From positions 1 to 64,000 of the forward strand of contig NZ_BAAAFQ010000005.1 of assembly GCF_039523615.1 (NCBI RefSeq): a DNA stretch of 64,000 bases. Reading direction: 5' to 3'. Made by a program: the position numbers and the translations under genes. Shown here in pieces: positions 45,238-54,167 of the stretch; position 1 is the stretch's first letter; each line of letters begins with the position of its first letter. The notes beneath the pieces are model-generated. The model was not told the origin of the DNA, ran no database searches, and was given only the letters and a program-made list of their open reading frames with translations. The stretch comes from Psychrosphaera haliotis. Its GTDB lineage: Bacteria > Pseudomonadota > Gammaproteobacteria > Enterobacterales > Alteromonadaceae.

Positions 45238-46734
45238 ATGAATAAATCTGCATCAGCAGGGGAGATGTTAGGCCATCCTAAGGGCCTCTTCCTGCTATTC
45301 GGAACGGAAATGTGGGAGCGCATGAGTTACTACGGTATGCGTGGTATCTTCGTCCTTTATTTATCAAGCCTTGCAACTGCAACCGCAATGGGTTGGGACA
45401 TGGCTTACTTTGGTATTGATGCGGCGGCCGCTGGCGCTGACGATTTATACCAAACTGAACTTCAAAAGAAAGCACTAGGTATTCTTGGTACTTATGCGAT
45501 GTTAGTTTATGTAACACCAGTACTTGGTGGTTGGATGGCTGACAACGTTTGGGGTCAACGTAAATCTATTATCTTTGGCGGCATCGTAATGATGTTTGGT
45601 CAATTCGCTTTAGGTACTCCACACGAGTACATTGCTGGCATGGAACAAACATTCCTATGGTTAGGCCTAGCGCTTCTTATTGTTGGTAACGGTTTCTTCA
45701 AACCTAATATCTCTACCATGGTTGGTGATTTGTATGTTGAAGGCGACAAACGTCGTGACGCAGCATTTACTATCTTCTACATGGGTATCAATACTGGTTC
45801 TATCTTAGGTTACTTTGTTGTTGGTACAGTTGGTGAGAAATTTGACTATCAATACGGCTTCTTAGTAGCGGGTGTTGGTATGTTACTAGGTGTGTTACTT
45901 CAGTTAGCTCTATCTAACAAATACCTTGGTAACGTTGGTGTTGAGCCATCTGCAAAACAAACTTCTGGTAAAGATGCCGTTGCAAACAAACCATTAACAC
46001 CTGAAGAGCGTGACCGCGTTAAAGTAATTTTAATCATGTCATTCTTCACTATCATTTTCTGGGCAGGCTTTGAGCAAGCTGCTGGTTCAATGAACTTATT
46101 CGCAAAATACAAAACTGACCTAGTATTCTTTGGTTGGGAAATGCCTGCGTCATGGTTACAGTCTGTTAACCCAATTTTCATTATCATTATGGCACCAATG
46201 TTTGCTGCTATGTGGTTAAAAATGGGAGCTGCAGAGCCTAACTCGCCTAAGAAATTTGCCTTGGGTATGTTCTTCTTAGGTCTCGGCTTTATCTCAATGG
46301 TAGGTGCAGCACTTCAAATTGGTGACGACGCCAACATGAAAGCACACGTTATCTGGTTAGTAATGGCGTACATCTTCCACACAATGGGTGAACTTTGTTT
46401 ATCGCCAATCGGCCTATCAATGGTTTCTCGTTTAGCACCACTTAAATATACTTCATTACTAATGGGTATGTGGTTCTTGTTCTCTGGTTTAGGTAACTAT
46501 GCTGCAGCGGCTATTGGTCAGTTAGTTGGTGACGCTGGTCCACTATCTACATTTGGTGGCGTTGCGGTTATGGCGTTCTTAGGCGGCATTTGCTTATGGT
46601 TATTAAGCGACAAGCTTGTAGACTGGATGCACGGCGCAGAAGATTTCCAATCAGCGGATGACCTAGAGTCTAAGCTAGAAGAAGAAATGTCTGTTGTTGG
46701 TGACCATGAAGGTACACAAGAGAAACACATCTAA
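45238..46734 (+). CDS. Proton-dependent oligopeptide (POT/PTR2) transporter
   Basis: 498 aa with about 12-14 membrane helices of the major facilitator superfamily. The POT hallmark E-x-x-E-R-x-x-Y-Y appears as EMWERMSYYGMRGIF near residue 23, and FYMGINTGSILGYF (about 180) and GELCLSPIGLSMVSRLAP (about 385) are also typical. It imports di- and tripeptides with protons. The upstream 50 bp are almost pure A/T, and the gene ends at a UUCG-loop terminator. Codon use (many TTA, GGT, GCA) suggests good expression. DtpA-like, but the subfamily is not certain. Confidence 0.93.
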   Translation: MNKSASAGEMLGHPKGLFLLFGTEMWERMSYYGMRGIFVLYLSSLATATAMGWDMAYFGIDAAAAGADDLYQTELQKKALGILGTYAMLVYVTPVLGGWMADNVWGQRKSIIFGGIVMMFGQFALGTPHEYIAGMEQTFLWLGLALLIVGNGFFKPNISTMVGDLYVEGDKRRDAAFTIFYMGINTGSILGYFVVGTVGEKFDYQYGFLVAGVGMLLGVLLQLALSNKYLGNVGVEPSAKQTSGKDAVANKPLTPEERDRVKVILIMSFFTIIFWAGFEQAAGSMNLFAKYKTDLVFFGWEMPASWLQSVNPIFIIIMAPMFAAMWLKMGAAEPNSPKKFALGMFFLGLGFISMVGAALQIGDDANMKAHVIWLVMAYIFHTMGELCLSPIGLSMVSRLAPLKYTSLLMGMWFLFSGLGNYAAAAIGQLVGDAGPLSTFGGVAVMAFLGGICLWLLSDKLVDWMHGAEDFQSADDLESKLEEEMSVVGDHEGTQEKHI

Positions 46735-46747
46735 TTTTAAGGTGTGA

Positions 46748-46816
46748 AGGTAGCAGAGTAATCATTGTTCCTGCTACCGAGTTAATTTAAAGAAAAACCA
46801 GCTTCGGCTGGTTTTT
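46748..46816 (+). terminator. Terminator of the POT gene with a preceding hairpin
   Basis: A first hairpin GGTAGCAG / CTGCTACC spans 46748-46777. The proper terminator AAACCAGC-TTCG-GCTGGTTT with T run follows at 46794-46816, with a stable UUCG tetraloop. Confidence 0.88.
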
Positions 46817-46932
46817 TGTTATTTAGGCAGTGTGTTTTACAAAGCGGTTAAAATCAAAGCAGGAGACCATAAGAGCGAACAAAACTAATGCATCTAATAA
46901 TCACATGCTGTATTATTCAACGTCGATTTTAA

Positions 46933-46974
46933 GGTGAAGGACTACGCATGAATGACTTCACCGCACATGCTTAA
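46933..46974 (+). promoter_or_regulatory. Leader inverted repeat and possible 8-codon leader peptide upstream of the SLBB gene
   Basis: GGTGAAG (46933) and CTTCACC (46956) form an inverted repeat around a mini-ORF, ATG 46948 to TAA 46974 (MNDFTAHA), which has a GAAGG ribosome site 7 nt upstream. The SLBB gene begins 24 nt later. It may be a translational attenuator or chance; there is no comparative evidence. Confidence 0.35.
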
Positions 46975-46997
46975 ATAGTTCGGTTGAGGAAATTTTT

Positions 46998-49799
46998 ATG
47001 TATAAGGCCTTTTCTAAAGGGTTCGCTTCTTTATTTTGCAGTAAACGTTTTTGCAGTAAACGCACGTTAAAAACAACGACTGCGGCCGCATTATTAACAA
47101 CAATGTTGTCTTCTGCTGCTTTTATTTCCCCAAGCGCAACTGCGCAAATTACCACCACGCCATCGGCTGCCCAAATAGAACAGTTTAAAAAACTGCCTAA
47201 GTCACAGCAGGAAGCATTAGCCAAACAGTTTGGCATTGACATCAACAGCTTTGGAAATCTTGGTGGCAACCAAAACAATCAGCAAACTCAACCTGCTCCT
47301 GAACAGCAATACGTTAATGACACCGGCAGCGATGCATTTGGTGCTGCTTTACTAAAAGAATCGAAAAAAGTAGATAAAAACAACCTTAACGAATTAAAAC
47401 CTTTTGGTTACGACATGTTTAAAGACATGCAAACGTCCTTCATACCGGGTGAAAGCACTGCCGTACCAGCGGATTATATTGTAGGCCCTGGTGATTCATT
47501 AGAAATTGCGTTATATGGCAAAGAGTCATCAACGGAACAAGTGACTATTGATAATGAAGGTAAAATTACTTTTGCTGAACTGCAGCCTCTAACGGTAGCA
47601 GGTTTAACTTATCAAGAAGTAAAGCAACGTATTGCTGATGTAATTGAAGTAAGCATGATAGGTATTAAGTCATCGGTTTCTATTGCTGGCTTACGCTCAA
47701 TTCAAGTTTATGTGGTTGGTGATGTACAAAAGCCAGGTGCTTATCAATTATCAAGCTTGTCTACCATGACCAACGCCATTTTTATTAGTGGTGGTCCAAC
47801 GGAAGTCGGTTCACTTCGTGATATTCAACTTAAACGAGCAGGCAAGCACGTTTCAACCTTAGATTTATACAAATTGTTTACACAAGGCGATGTTACTTCA
47901 GATCAGCGTTTACAACAGGGTGATGTGGTATTTGTAAACTCAGTACAATCACAAGTAAAAATATACGGTGAAGTTAGACGCCCAGCTATTTATGAAGTAA
48001 AAAGCTCAGACGATATTCGCAGCGCAATAAAACTAGCTGGCGGGTTAACCTCGCTGGCCTATCCTAAAAATGTATTGGTTACCACGTTAGATGAAAACTA
48101 CCAACGTGCCGTTAAGCGCATTGATTTAACTGATAAGCGCAAGCAGCAAGCAAACAATCGCCACGCACTAAAAGCGGGCGATGTAGTGCGCGTATTACCA
48201 ATTTCACAACAGTTCAGCAAAGTGGTTCATGTAGGTGGTGCTGTATCTAGACCAAGCAGCCATGGGTTTTACGAAGGCATGAGCTTAAGTGATCTTATAA
48301 GCAGCGCTGATGATTTAACACAGTCAACCGATATGAGTTACGCACTGGTAGTATCTGAAGATGAAACTGGCAGTATTAGTATTCAACACTTTGCACCTAA
48401 AGCAGTTCTTTCTGGCTCTCAAATTGATTTAAACGCCAATGATTTAGTCTTGTTTTTTAATCGTTACGACGAAGCAGAGTTTTTAGTTAACAACCTAAAT
48501 AGTGATAAAAATACTCAGGCTAAGCTTAGAGAAGTTAAAAACCTGTCGACTAATGAAAAGATTAACTTGGCCAACGAAACAAGCTCACAATCAATTGATG
48601 CCTTTAAAAAGCAGTGGTTAGCTAAGCGTAAAGAAGTCATTACAGAAAACGAAGGCTTTAATTATATTTACGAATTAAAAACGGGCGATTTTCAAGCACA
48701 ACAAGAAGCGTTACTAAAAACCAAAACATTAACAAGGCAAGAACTTGTTTTGCCTATTATTAAGCTGATTGAGGCAAACGTTTTACCGGGCCAATATGTA
48801 CCAACCGCTGAAATTAACGGTCAGGTAAACTTCCCTGGGGTTTATCCAATTTCAAAAAATGCGACGGTGTTAGAACTAGTCGCTGCTGCTGGTGGCGTGC
48901 AAGAGTCAGCTAATTTAGAAATAGGTGAAATCTCTAGAACACAGTTTAATTCTACTGACTCTGAAAAAACACATATTCGCTTTTCACTTAAAAACGCACT
49001 AAACGGCGACAACTCTCAAAACCTTCAAGTGACACCAAAAGACGTGGTTAACGTATTCCAGCAAGCTAATTGGCAAAAAGAATCAAAAATCACCTTGACG
49101 GGTGAAGTGGTATTCCCTGGTACTTATACTATTCGTGAAGGTGAAGGCCTAGCAGACGTTATTAAACGTGCAGGCGGCTTAACTAAATTTGCGTCGCCGG
49201 ACGCGGCATTTTTCACTCGTGAATCACTTAAAGAGTTAGAGCAAAAGCAAGCTCGCGACTTAGCGCGCAACTTGAGCAAAGAGTTAGCCTTTAAGTCTAT
49301 CTCGTCTTCTTATGCAAACATTGCCGTAGGTGAAGTTCAAACCCTGGTAGACCAACTTACTACAGTAGAAGGTGTTGGACGTTTAGTAATTGACTTAGAC
49401 AAAGTCATAGACACTTCTAATCAATATGACATTCAGCTTGAGAACGGTGACAGTTTAATGGTGCCTACGTACCGCCGTGAAGTAAACGTTATTGGCGAAG
49501 TGCAGGTAGCGACGTCTCATATTTATAATGACAACTGGAAGTTAGATGACTATTTACGCTCAAGTGGTGGCTTTCGTCAGCAAGCTGATGGCGATAGAGT
49601 TTACATTATCCGCGCCAATGGCCTAGTGGACATCCCTGACTATTCTTGGTTGGGTGGTAACGATACTGTGGTTCATCCTGGTGATACAGTAGTGGTGCCG
49701 TTAGATGCAAACTATACCGACAAGCTAACCTTATGGGAAAAATCGACGTCTATTTTCTATCAGTTAACCGTAGGTTTAGCCGCTTTAGGGCGTTTGTAA
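46998..49799 (+). CDS. SLBB-domain polysaccharide export protein (Wza-related)
   Basis: 933 aa, much longer than the roughly 380 aa of E. coli Wza. A long signal peptide (residues 1-50, ending ATAQ) contains a duplicated FCSKR. The Poly_export domain is at about 155-240 (DYIVGPGDSLEIALYGK and ITFAELQPLTVAGLTYQEV). About six SLBB-like repeats follow, recognisable by a (V)-x-G-x-V-x-x-P-x-x-Y core near residues 247, 328, 405, 615, 700 and 830. A short hydrophobic segment ends the protein. It is expected to form the periplasm/outer-membrane export conduit for the polysaccharide made by the genes downstream. No lipobox is seen. Confidence 0.9.
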   Translation: MYKAFSKGFASLFCSKRFCSKRTLKTTTAAALLTTMLSSAAFISPSATAQITTTPSAAQIEQFKKLPKSQQEALAKQFGIDINSFGNLGGNQNNQQTQPAPEQQYVNDTGSDAFGAALLKESKKVDKNNLNELKPFGYDMFKDMQTSFIPGESTAVPADYIVGPGDSLEIALYGKESSTEQVTIDNEGKITFAELQPLTVAGLTYQEVKQRIADVIEVSMIGIKSSVSIAGLRSIQVYVVGDVQKPGAYQLSSLSTMTNAIFISGGPTEVGSLRDIQLKRAGKHVSTLDLYKLFTQGDVTSDQRLQQGDVVFVNSVQSQVKIYGEVRRPAIYEVKSSDDIRSAIKLAGGLTSLAYPKNVLVTTLDENYQRAVKRIDLTDKRKQQANNRHALKAGDVVRVLPISQQFSKVVHVGGAVSRPSSHGFYEGMSLSDLISSADDLTQSTDMSYALVVSEDETGSISIQHFAPKAVLSGSQIDLNANDLVLFFNRYDEAEFLVNNLNSDKNTQAKLREVKNLSTNEKINLANETSSQSIDAFKKQWLAKRKEVITENEGFNYIYELKTGDFQAQQEALLKTKTLTRQELVLPIIKLIEANVLPGQYVPTAEINGQVNFPGVYPISKNATVLELVAAAGGVQESANLEIGEISRTQFNSTDSEKTHIRFSLKNALNGDNSQNLQVTPKDVVNVFQQANWQKESKITLTGEVVFPGTYTIREGEGLADVIKRAGGLTKFASPDAAFFTRESLKELEQKQARDLARNLSKELAFKSISSSYANIAVGEVQTLVDQLTTVEGVGRLVIDLDKVIDTSNQYDIQLENGDSLMVPTYRREVNVIGEVQVATSHIYNDNWKLDDYLRSSGGFRQQADGDRVYIIRANGLVDIPDYSWLGGNDTVVHPGDTVVVPLDANYTDKLTLWEKSTSIFYQLTVGLAALGRL
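47034..47063 (+). repeat. 15-bp in-frame duplication in the SLBB signal peptide
   Basis: TTTTGCAGTAAACGT and TTTTGCAGTAAACGC lie side by side (14 of 15 identical) and code FCSKR twice within the basic n-region of the export signal. Confidence 0.85.
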
Positions 49800-49841
49800 T
49801 CTAATTTAAAATAAGCACGGTTAGGACAAGGGATTAATGCA

Positions 49842-50855
49842 ATGAAATATTTAGTAACAGGTGCCGCTGGTTTTATTGGTTTTCATGTTGTCCGAGCATT
49901 GGCTAATCAAGGTCATGAAATTATTGGCCTTGATAATCTTAATGCCTATTACGACCCTGCTTTAAAGTTAGCAAGACTAAAAGAGCTTGCGCCAATTCAA
50001 GAGTTTTCTTTTGTTAAATTAGACCTAGCTGACCGTGAGGGTATGGCAACTCTATTTGCAGAGCATCAATTTGATATTGTTATCCACTTGGCGGCCCAAG
50101 CTGGGGTTCGTTATTCAATAGACAACCCAATGGCATACGCTGATGCTAACTTAGTAGGTCATCTAACGGTGTTAGAAGGGTGCAGGCAAACTAAGGTTAA
50201 GCATCTTGTTTATGCATCTTCTAGTTCTGTGTATGGCTTAAATACTAAAACCCCTTTTAGCTGCGATGACAGTGTAGATCATCCTATTTCCTTATACGCC
50301 GCCACCAAAAAAGCCAACGAGTTAATGAGCCATACTTATTCTCATTTGTATAACTTGCCAACCTCAGGTTTACGCTTTTTTACTGTGTATGGTCCATGGG
50401 GCCGTCCGGATATGGCACCATTCAAATTTACAAAAAAAATTATCGACGGCGAGTCCATCGATATATACAACAATGGCAACTTAAGCCGCGATTTCACTTA
50501 TATTGATGACATCGTTGAAGGCATAATCAGAGTTGCAGGTAAAATACCGAGCTCAACTGAAAACTGGACGCCAGAAAGTGGCAGTGTAAAAAACAGCTCT
50601 GCACCTTATTGTTTGTACAATATTGGTAATGGTAATCCGGTTCAGCTATTAGATTTTGTACAAACTATTGAAACGGCTATCGGTATTACCGCCACAAAAA
50701 ATATGAAACCAATGCAACCAGGCGATGTATACAAAACCTGGGCGGATACCGCAGACTTATTTGAAGCGGTAGATTATAAACCAAGCGTTGATTTAACCAC
50801 AGGTGTCACTAAGTTTGTGGCTTGGTATAAATCATTTTATGGAGTAGGGAAGTAA
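49842..50855 (+). CDS. UDP-glucuronate 4-epimerase-like SDR
   Basis: 337 aa extended short-chain dehydrogenase. The NAD-binding motif is GAAGFIGFH at the N-terminus, and the catalytic Ser/Tyr-x-x-x-Lys set is seen in ASSSSVYG and YAATKKANE. DNLNAYYDPALKLARL near residue 33 and RFFTVYGPWGRPDMA (about 180) are the signature of bacterial UDP-glucuronate 4-epimerases (CapI type), converting UDP-GlcA to UDP-GalA. The stop overlaps the ugd start (TAATG), so substrate supply and use are coupled. Confidence 0.92.
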   Translation: MKYLVTGAAGFIGFHVVRALANQGHEIIGLDNLNAYYDPALKLARLKELAPIQEFSFVKLDLADREGMATLFAEHQFDIVIHLAAQAGVRYSIDNPMAYADANLVGHLTVLEGCRQTKVKHLVYASSSSVYGLNTKTPFSCDDSVDHPISLYAATKKANELMSHTYSHLYNLPTSGLRFFTVYGPWGRPDMAPFKFTKKIIDGESIDIYNNGNLSRDFTYIDDIVEGIIRVAGKIPSSTENWTPESGSVKNSSAPYCLYNIGNGNPVQLLDFVQTIETAIGITATKNMKPMQPGDVYKTWADTADLFEAVDYKPSVDLTTGVTKFVAWYKSFYGVGK

Positions 50856-52033
50856 TGGCTAAAAAATACAATATTGCAATTGCCGGCACTGGTTACGTTG
50901 GCTTATCTAATGCGATGCTATTAGCGCAGCATAATAATGTAACTGCGGTTGACATAATTGCCGAAAAAGTAGAATTACTAAATAATAAAAAATCCACCAT
51001 AGTTGATGCCGAAATCAGTGATTTTTTAGCTAATAAGCCACTTTCTTTTTCTGCTACTTTAGATGCAGAAACAGCATACAAAAATGCAGACTTTGTGGTG
51101 ATAGCCACACCAACGGATTACGACGTAGAAACTAACTATTTTAATACGTCATCGGTGGAAGCTGTAATCAAACAAGTAATGGCCATTAACCCTAATGCCG
51201 TCATGGTAATAAAATCTACGGTTCCGGTAGGCTACACTTCACAAATTAGTGAAGAACTTAACTGCGACAATATTTTATTTTCTCCGGAATTTTTACGTGA
51301 AGGTAAAGCCTTACATGACAATTTATACCCAAGCCGCGTTATCGTTGGTGAGCAATCAGAAAGAGCCAAAGTATTTGCAGGCTTGTTAGAGCAAGGTGCT
51401 ATAAAACAAGATATCGATGTTTTATTTACTGATTCCACGGAAGCGGAAGCCATTAAGTTATTTTCAAATACTTACTTAGCCATGCGTGTTGCTTATTTTA
51501 ACGAGCTAGACAGCTACGCAGAAATCAATGGATTAGATACCAAACAAATTATCCAAGGGGTGAGTTTAGACCCTCGTATTGGCGATCACTATAATAATCC
51601 ATCTTTTGGTTATGGTGGCTATTGCTTGCCTAAAGATACTAAGCAATTGTTAGCCAATTTTAATGCCGTACCTCAAAACCTAATACGCGCCATTGTTGAT
51701 GCCAATACTACCCGTAAAGATTTTATTGCCGACGCCATCATTCGACGCAATCCGAAGCGTGTTGGCATGTACCGTTTAATCATGAAAACCGGGTCAGACA
51801 ACTTTAGAGCTTCAGCAATCCAAGGCATTATGAAACGCATAAAAGCCAAAGGCATTGAAGTAGTTGTATACGAGCCTGTTTTAGAAGAAGACGAGTTTTA
51901 TCGTTCACGTGTAGTGAAAAATTTGAACGAGTTTAAGCAGAAGTGTGACGTGATTGTTGCAAATCGCATGGTAGATGAGTTGTTAGATATTGCAGACAAG
52001 GTTTACACTCGTGATTTATTTGGGAGTGATTAA
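50855..52033 (+). CDS. ugd: UDP-glucose 6-dehydrogenase
   Basis: 392 aa. The Rossmann motif GTGYVGLSNAMLLAQ (residues 10-24) and the catalytic Cys in FGYGGYCLPKDTKQL (about 258) identify a UDP-glucose dehydrogenase of the single-domain-length (E. coli Ugd) class. It oxidises UDP-Glc to UDP-GlcA, the substrate of the epimerase encoded just upstream. One-base overlaps with both neighbours (TAATG) indicate tight translational coupling in the sugar-nucleotide operon. Confidence 0.95.
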   Translation: MAKKYNIAIAGTGYVGLSNAMLLAQHNNVTAVDIIAEKVELLNNKKSTIVDAEISDFLANKPLSFSATLDAETAYKNADFVVIATPTDYDVETNYFNTSSVEAVIKQVMAINPNAVMVIKSTVPVGYTSQISEELNCDNILFSPEFLREGKALHDNLYPSRVIVGEQSERAKVFAGLLEQGAIKQDIDVLFTDSTEAEAIKLFSNTYLAMRVAYFNELDSYAEINGLDTKQIIQGVSLDPRIGDHYNNPSFGYGGYCLPKDTKQLLANFNAVPQNLIRAIVDANTTRKDFIADAIIRRNPKRVGMYRLIMKTGSDNFRASAIQGIMKRIKAKGIEVVVYEPVLEEDEFYRSRVVKNLNEFKQKCDVIVANRMVDELLDIADKVYTRDLFGSD

Positions 52034-53064
52034 TGAATAAGCAAACAGTACTAGTAACGGGAGGCGCCGGTTACATAGGCTCCCATACTATAGTAGAATT
52101 ATTGTCAGACAATAAAACAGACTACCAAGTTGTTGTTATTGATAACTTGTGCAATTCCTCAATAGAAAGTTTAGCGCGAGTGAAAGAGATTACAGGGAAG
52201 GGTTTTCATTTTTACGAAGGTGACATTCGAGACCGCACATTGCTGCAGCAAGTTTTCACTGAGCATAACAACATTAAGTCAGTTATTCACTTTGCTGCAT
52301 TAAAAGCGGTAGGTGAATCTACTCAAATCCCCCTAACTTATTATCAAAACAACGTTACTGGTACGCTGGTACTATTAGAAGAGCTGGAGAAAGCGGGCAT
52401 ACGTCAGTTTGTTTTTAGTTCATCGGCAACGGTTTATGGTGATCCCGCTTCGGTTCCCATTACTGAAGATTTTCCAACATCGGCAACCAACCCTTATGGG
52501 CAAAGCAAGCTAATGATGGAGCACATCCTTCAAGACTTAGCAGCGTCTAATAATAAATGGAGCGTATCCATATTACGCTACTTTAATCCTATAGGCGCAC
52601 ATGCTTCTGGATTAATAGGTGAGGACCCTAAAGGGATACCAAATAACTTAATGCCGTTTATCGCTAAGGTAGCAGCGGGTGAGTTAGAAAAGCTGAGTGT
52701 ATTTGGCAATGACTATAATACGCCAGATGGTACTGGCGTTCGTGACTATATTCACGTAGTTGACTTGGCTAAAGGCCACTTAAAGGCCCTAGAAAAAATT
52801 AATAATGGTAATGGTGTTTTAATTCATAACTTGGGCACCGGCCAAGGTTATTCAGTGTTGGAAATGGTTAAAACATTTGAACAAGAAACCGGCCAAAAAG
52901 TACCTTATGAAATAGTAGCACGACGACGAGGTGATATTGCCGAGTGTTGGGCAAATCCAGAAAAGTCTGAGAAAGAACTTGGCTGGAAAGCGGAGTTTGG
53001 AATGAAAGAAATGCTAAGAGATACTTGGCGTTGGCAAAGTAAAAACCCAAGTGGTTATAATTAA
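52033..53064 (+). CDS. galE: UDP-glucose 4-epimerase
   Basis: 343 aa. GGAGYIGSHTIVELL at the N-terminus, DNLCNSS, the catalytic SSSATVYGDP and YGQSKLMME motifs, and ILRYFNPIGAHASGLIGEDP (about 184) are all typical of GalE. It interconverts UDP-Glc and UDP-Gal for polysaccharide synthesis. It starts on the ugd stop and is followed by wzz after 16 bp. Confidence 0.95.
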   Translation: MNKQTVLVTGGAGYIGSHTIVELLSDNKTDYQVVVIDNLCNSSIESLARVKEITGKGFHFYEGDIRDRTLLQQVFTEHNNIKSVIHFAALKAVGESTQIPLTYYQNNVTGTLVLLEELEKAGIRQFVFSSSATVYGDPASVPITEDFPTSATNPYGQSKLMMEHILQDLAASNNKWSVSILRYFNPIGAHASGLIGEDPKGIPNNLMPFIAKVAAGELEKLSVFGNDYNTPDGTGVRDYIHVVDLAKGHLKALEKINNGNGVLIHNLGTGQGYSVLEMVKTFEQETGQKVPYEIVARRRGDIAECWANPEKSEKELGWKAEFGMKEMLRDTWRWQSKNPSGYN

Positions 53065-53080
53065 TTAGGTAGGAAATACG

Positions 53081-54166
53081 ATGTCAAAAGACACCGATTT
53101 TGATTCAAATAAAAAAGCTGAAAGTTCATTGGATGAAGCAAAACAGCTAACGGCGGCTCAAAGGTTGGAACGAATTGAAAACGCACTAATATACAGTAGT
53201 CAGTGCACGGTAGCTTATGGGAACTACGAGACTGACGAAGATGAAATTGACTTGGGCCGTCTACTCTCAATTATTTGGAATGGCAAGTTTAAAATTATTG
53301 CTATTGCACTACTAATTGCAATTTTTGGTTTGTTATATGCTTTATCGCTACCGAATATCTATACGTCAACATTAAAGCTAGTGCCTGCTCAACAGGAAAG
53401 TGAAGGTGGTTTGTCTTCGCTTGCTGCTAAGTATGGTGGACTAGCATCGATGGCGGGTATAAATCTAGGTGGTGGCGATTCAGGTAACAATATTGAACAC
53501 GCAGTAGAGTTGATGAATAGTTGGCCGTATGTAGAAACGTTTGTTGAAAAGTATAATTTAAAAACCACCTTCATGGCTGCTAACGGTTGGGATGCATCTA
53601 CTAATCAGTTGAAGTTTGATATTAATAAGTTTGATAAAGATAAAAATCAGTGGGTGCAGGACTCAGGATTATTTTCTTCTGATTTAGAGTCGTTGGAGCC
53701 AACGAGCTTTGAAACTTATAAAGCTATCAAAAAAGATTTTTTTTCTATTAGTTTTGATGATGAACTCGGTATTTTTAATATATCAGTAAATCACTTTTCT
53801 CCATATGTTGCATATGAAATGGCAAATAAACTAAAAAACGATATTAATGAATACTTTAGAGCACAAGATAAAAAACAAGCGCTCGATAGTATAAGTTTTA
53901 TCGAAGATAAGATTAACTCTACAGCAAATTCTCAAATGCGCGAAGTGTTTTACAACATGATAGAGTCGCACACACAAAAAATCATGATGACTGAAATAAG
54001 CGATGAATATTTGCTTAAAACACTGATACCAGCAAAAGTTTCAGAGCCTAAAGAAAAGTCCAAACCCAAACGCGCGATTATAGTAATAGTCAGTTTTATT
54101 CTAGGCGGTATGCTTGGGGCTTTATTAGTTTTAATCTCAGCATTTAGAAATTCAAAAGAAGTTTAA
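53081..54166 (+). CDS. wzz: Wzz-type chain-length determinant protein
   Basis: 361 aa. A cytoplasmic N-terminus of about 60 residues, a first membrane helix (FKIIAIALLIAIFGLLYAL, about 69-87), a long periplasmic domain, and a second helix near the C-terminus (AIIVIVSFILGGMLGALLVLI, about 333-353, quoted in part) give the Wzz topology. EIDLGRLLSIIWNGKFKII just before helix 1 and SEPKEKSKPKRA before helix 2 are typical. It sets the modal chain length with a Wzy polymerase. It lacks a tyrosine-kinase domain, and no separate Wzc is seen. Confidence 0.92.
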   Translation: MSKDTDFDSNKKAESSLDEAKQLTAAQRLERIENALIYSSQCTVAYGNYETDEDEIDLGRLLSIIWNGKFKIIAIALLIAIFGLLYALSLPNIYTSTLKLVPAQQESEGGLSSLAAKYGGLASMAGINLGGGDSGNNIEHAVELMNSWPYVETFVEKYNLKTTFMAANGWDASTNQLKFDINKFDKDKNQWVQDSGLFSSDLESLEPTSFETYKAIKKDFFSISFDDELGIFNISVNHFSPYVAYEMANKLKNDINEYFRAQDKKQALDSISFIEDKINSTANSQMREVFYNMIESHTQKIMMTEISDEYLLKTLIPAKVSEPKEKSKPKRAIIVIVSFILGGMLGALLVLISAFRNSKEV

Positions 54167-54167
54167 A

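Noticed and set aside
46741..46760. Possible ops/JUMPstart element (GGTAGC) near the polysaccharide cluster
   Set aside because: Only the 6-mer core matches, it is part of a hairpin next to the POT stop and a strong terminator separates it from the SLBB gene.
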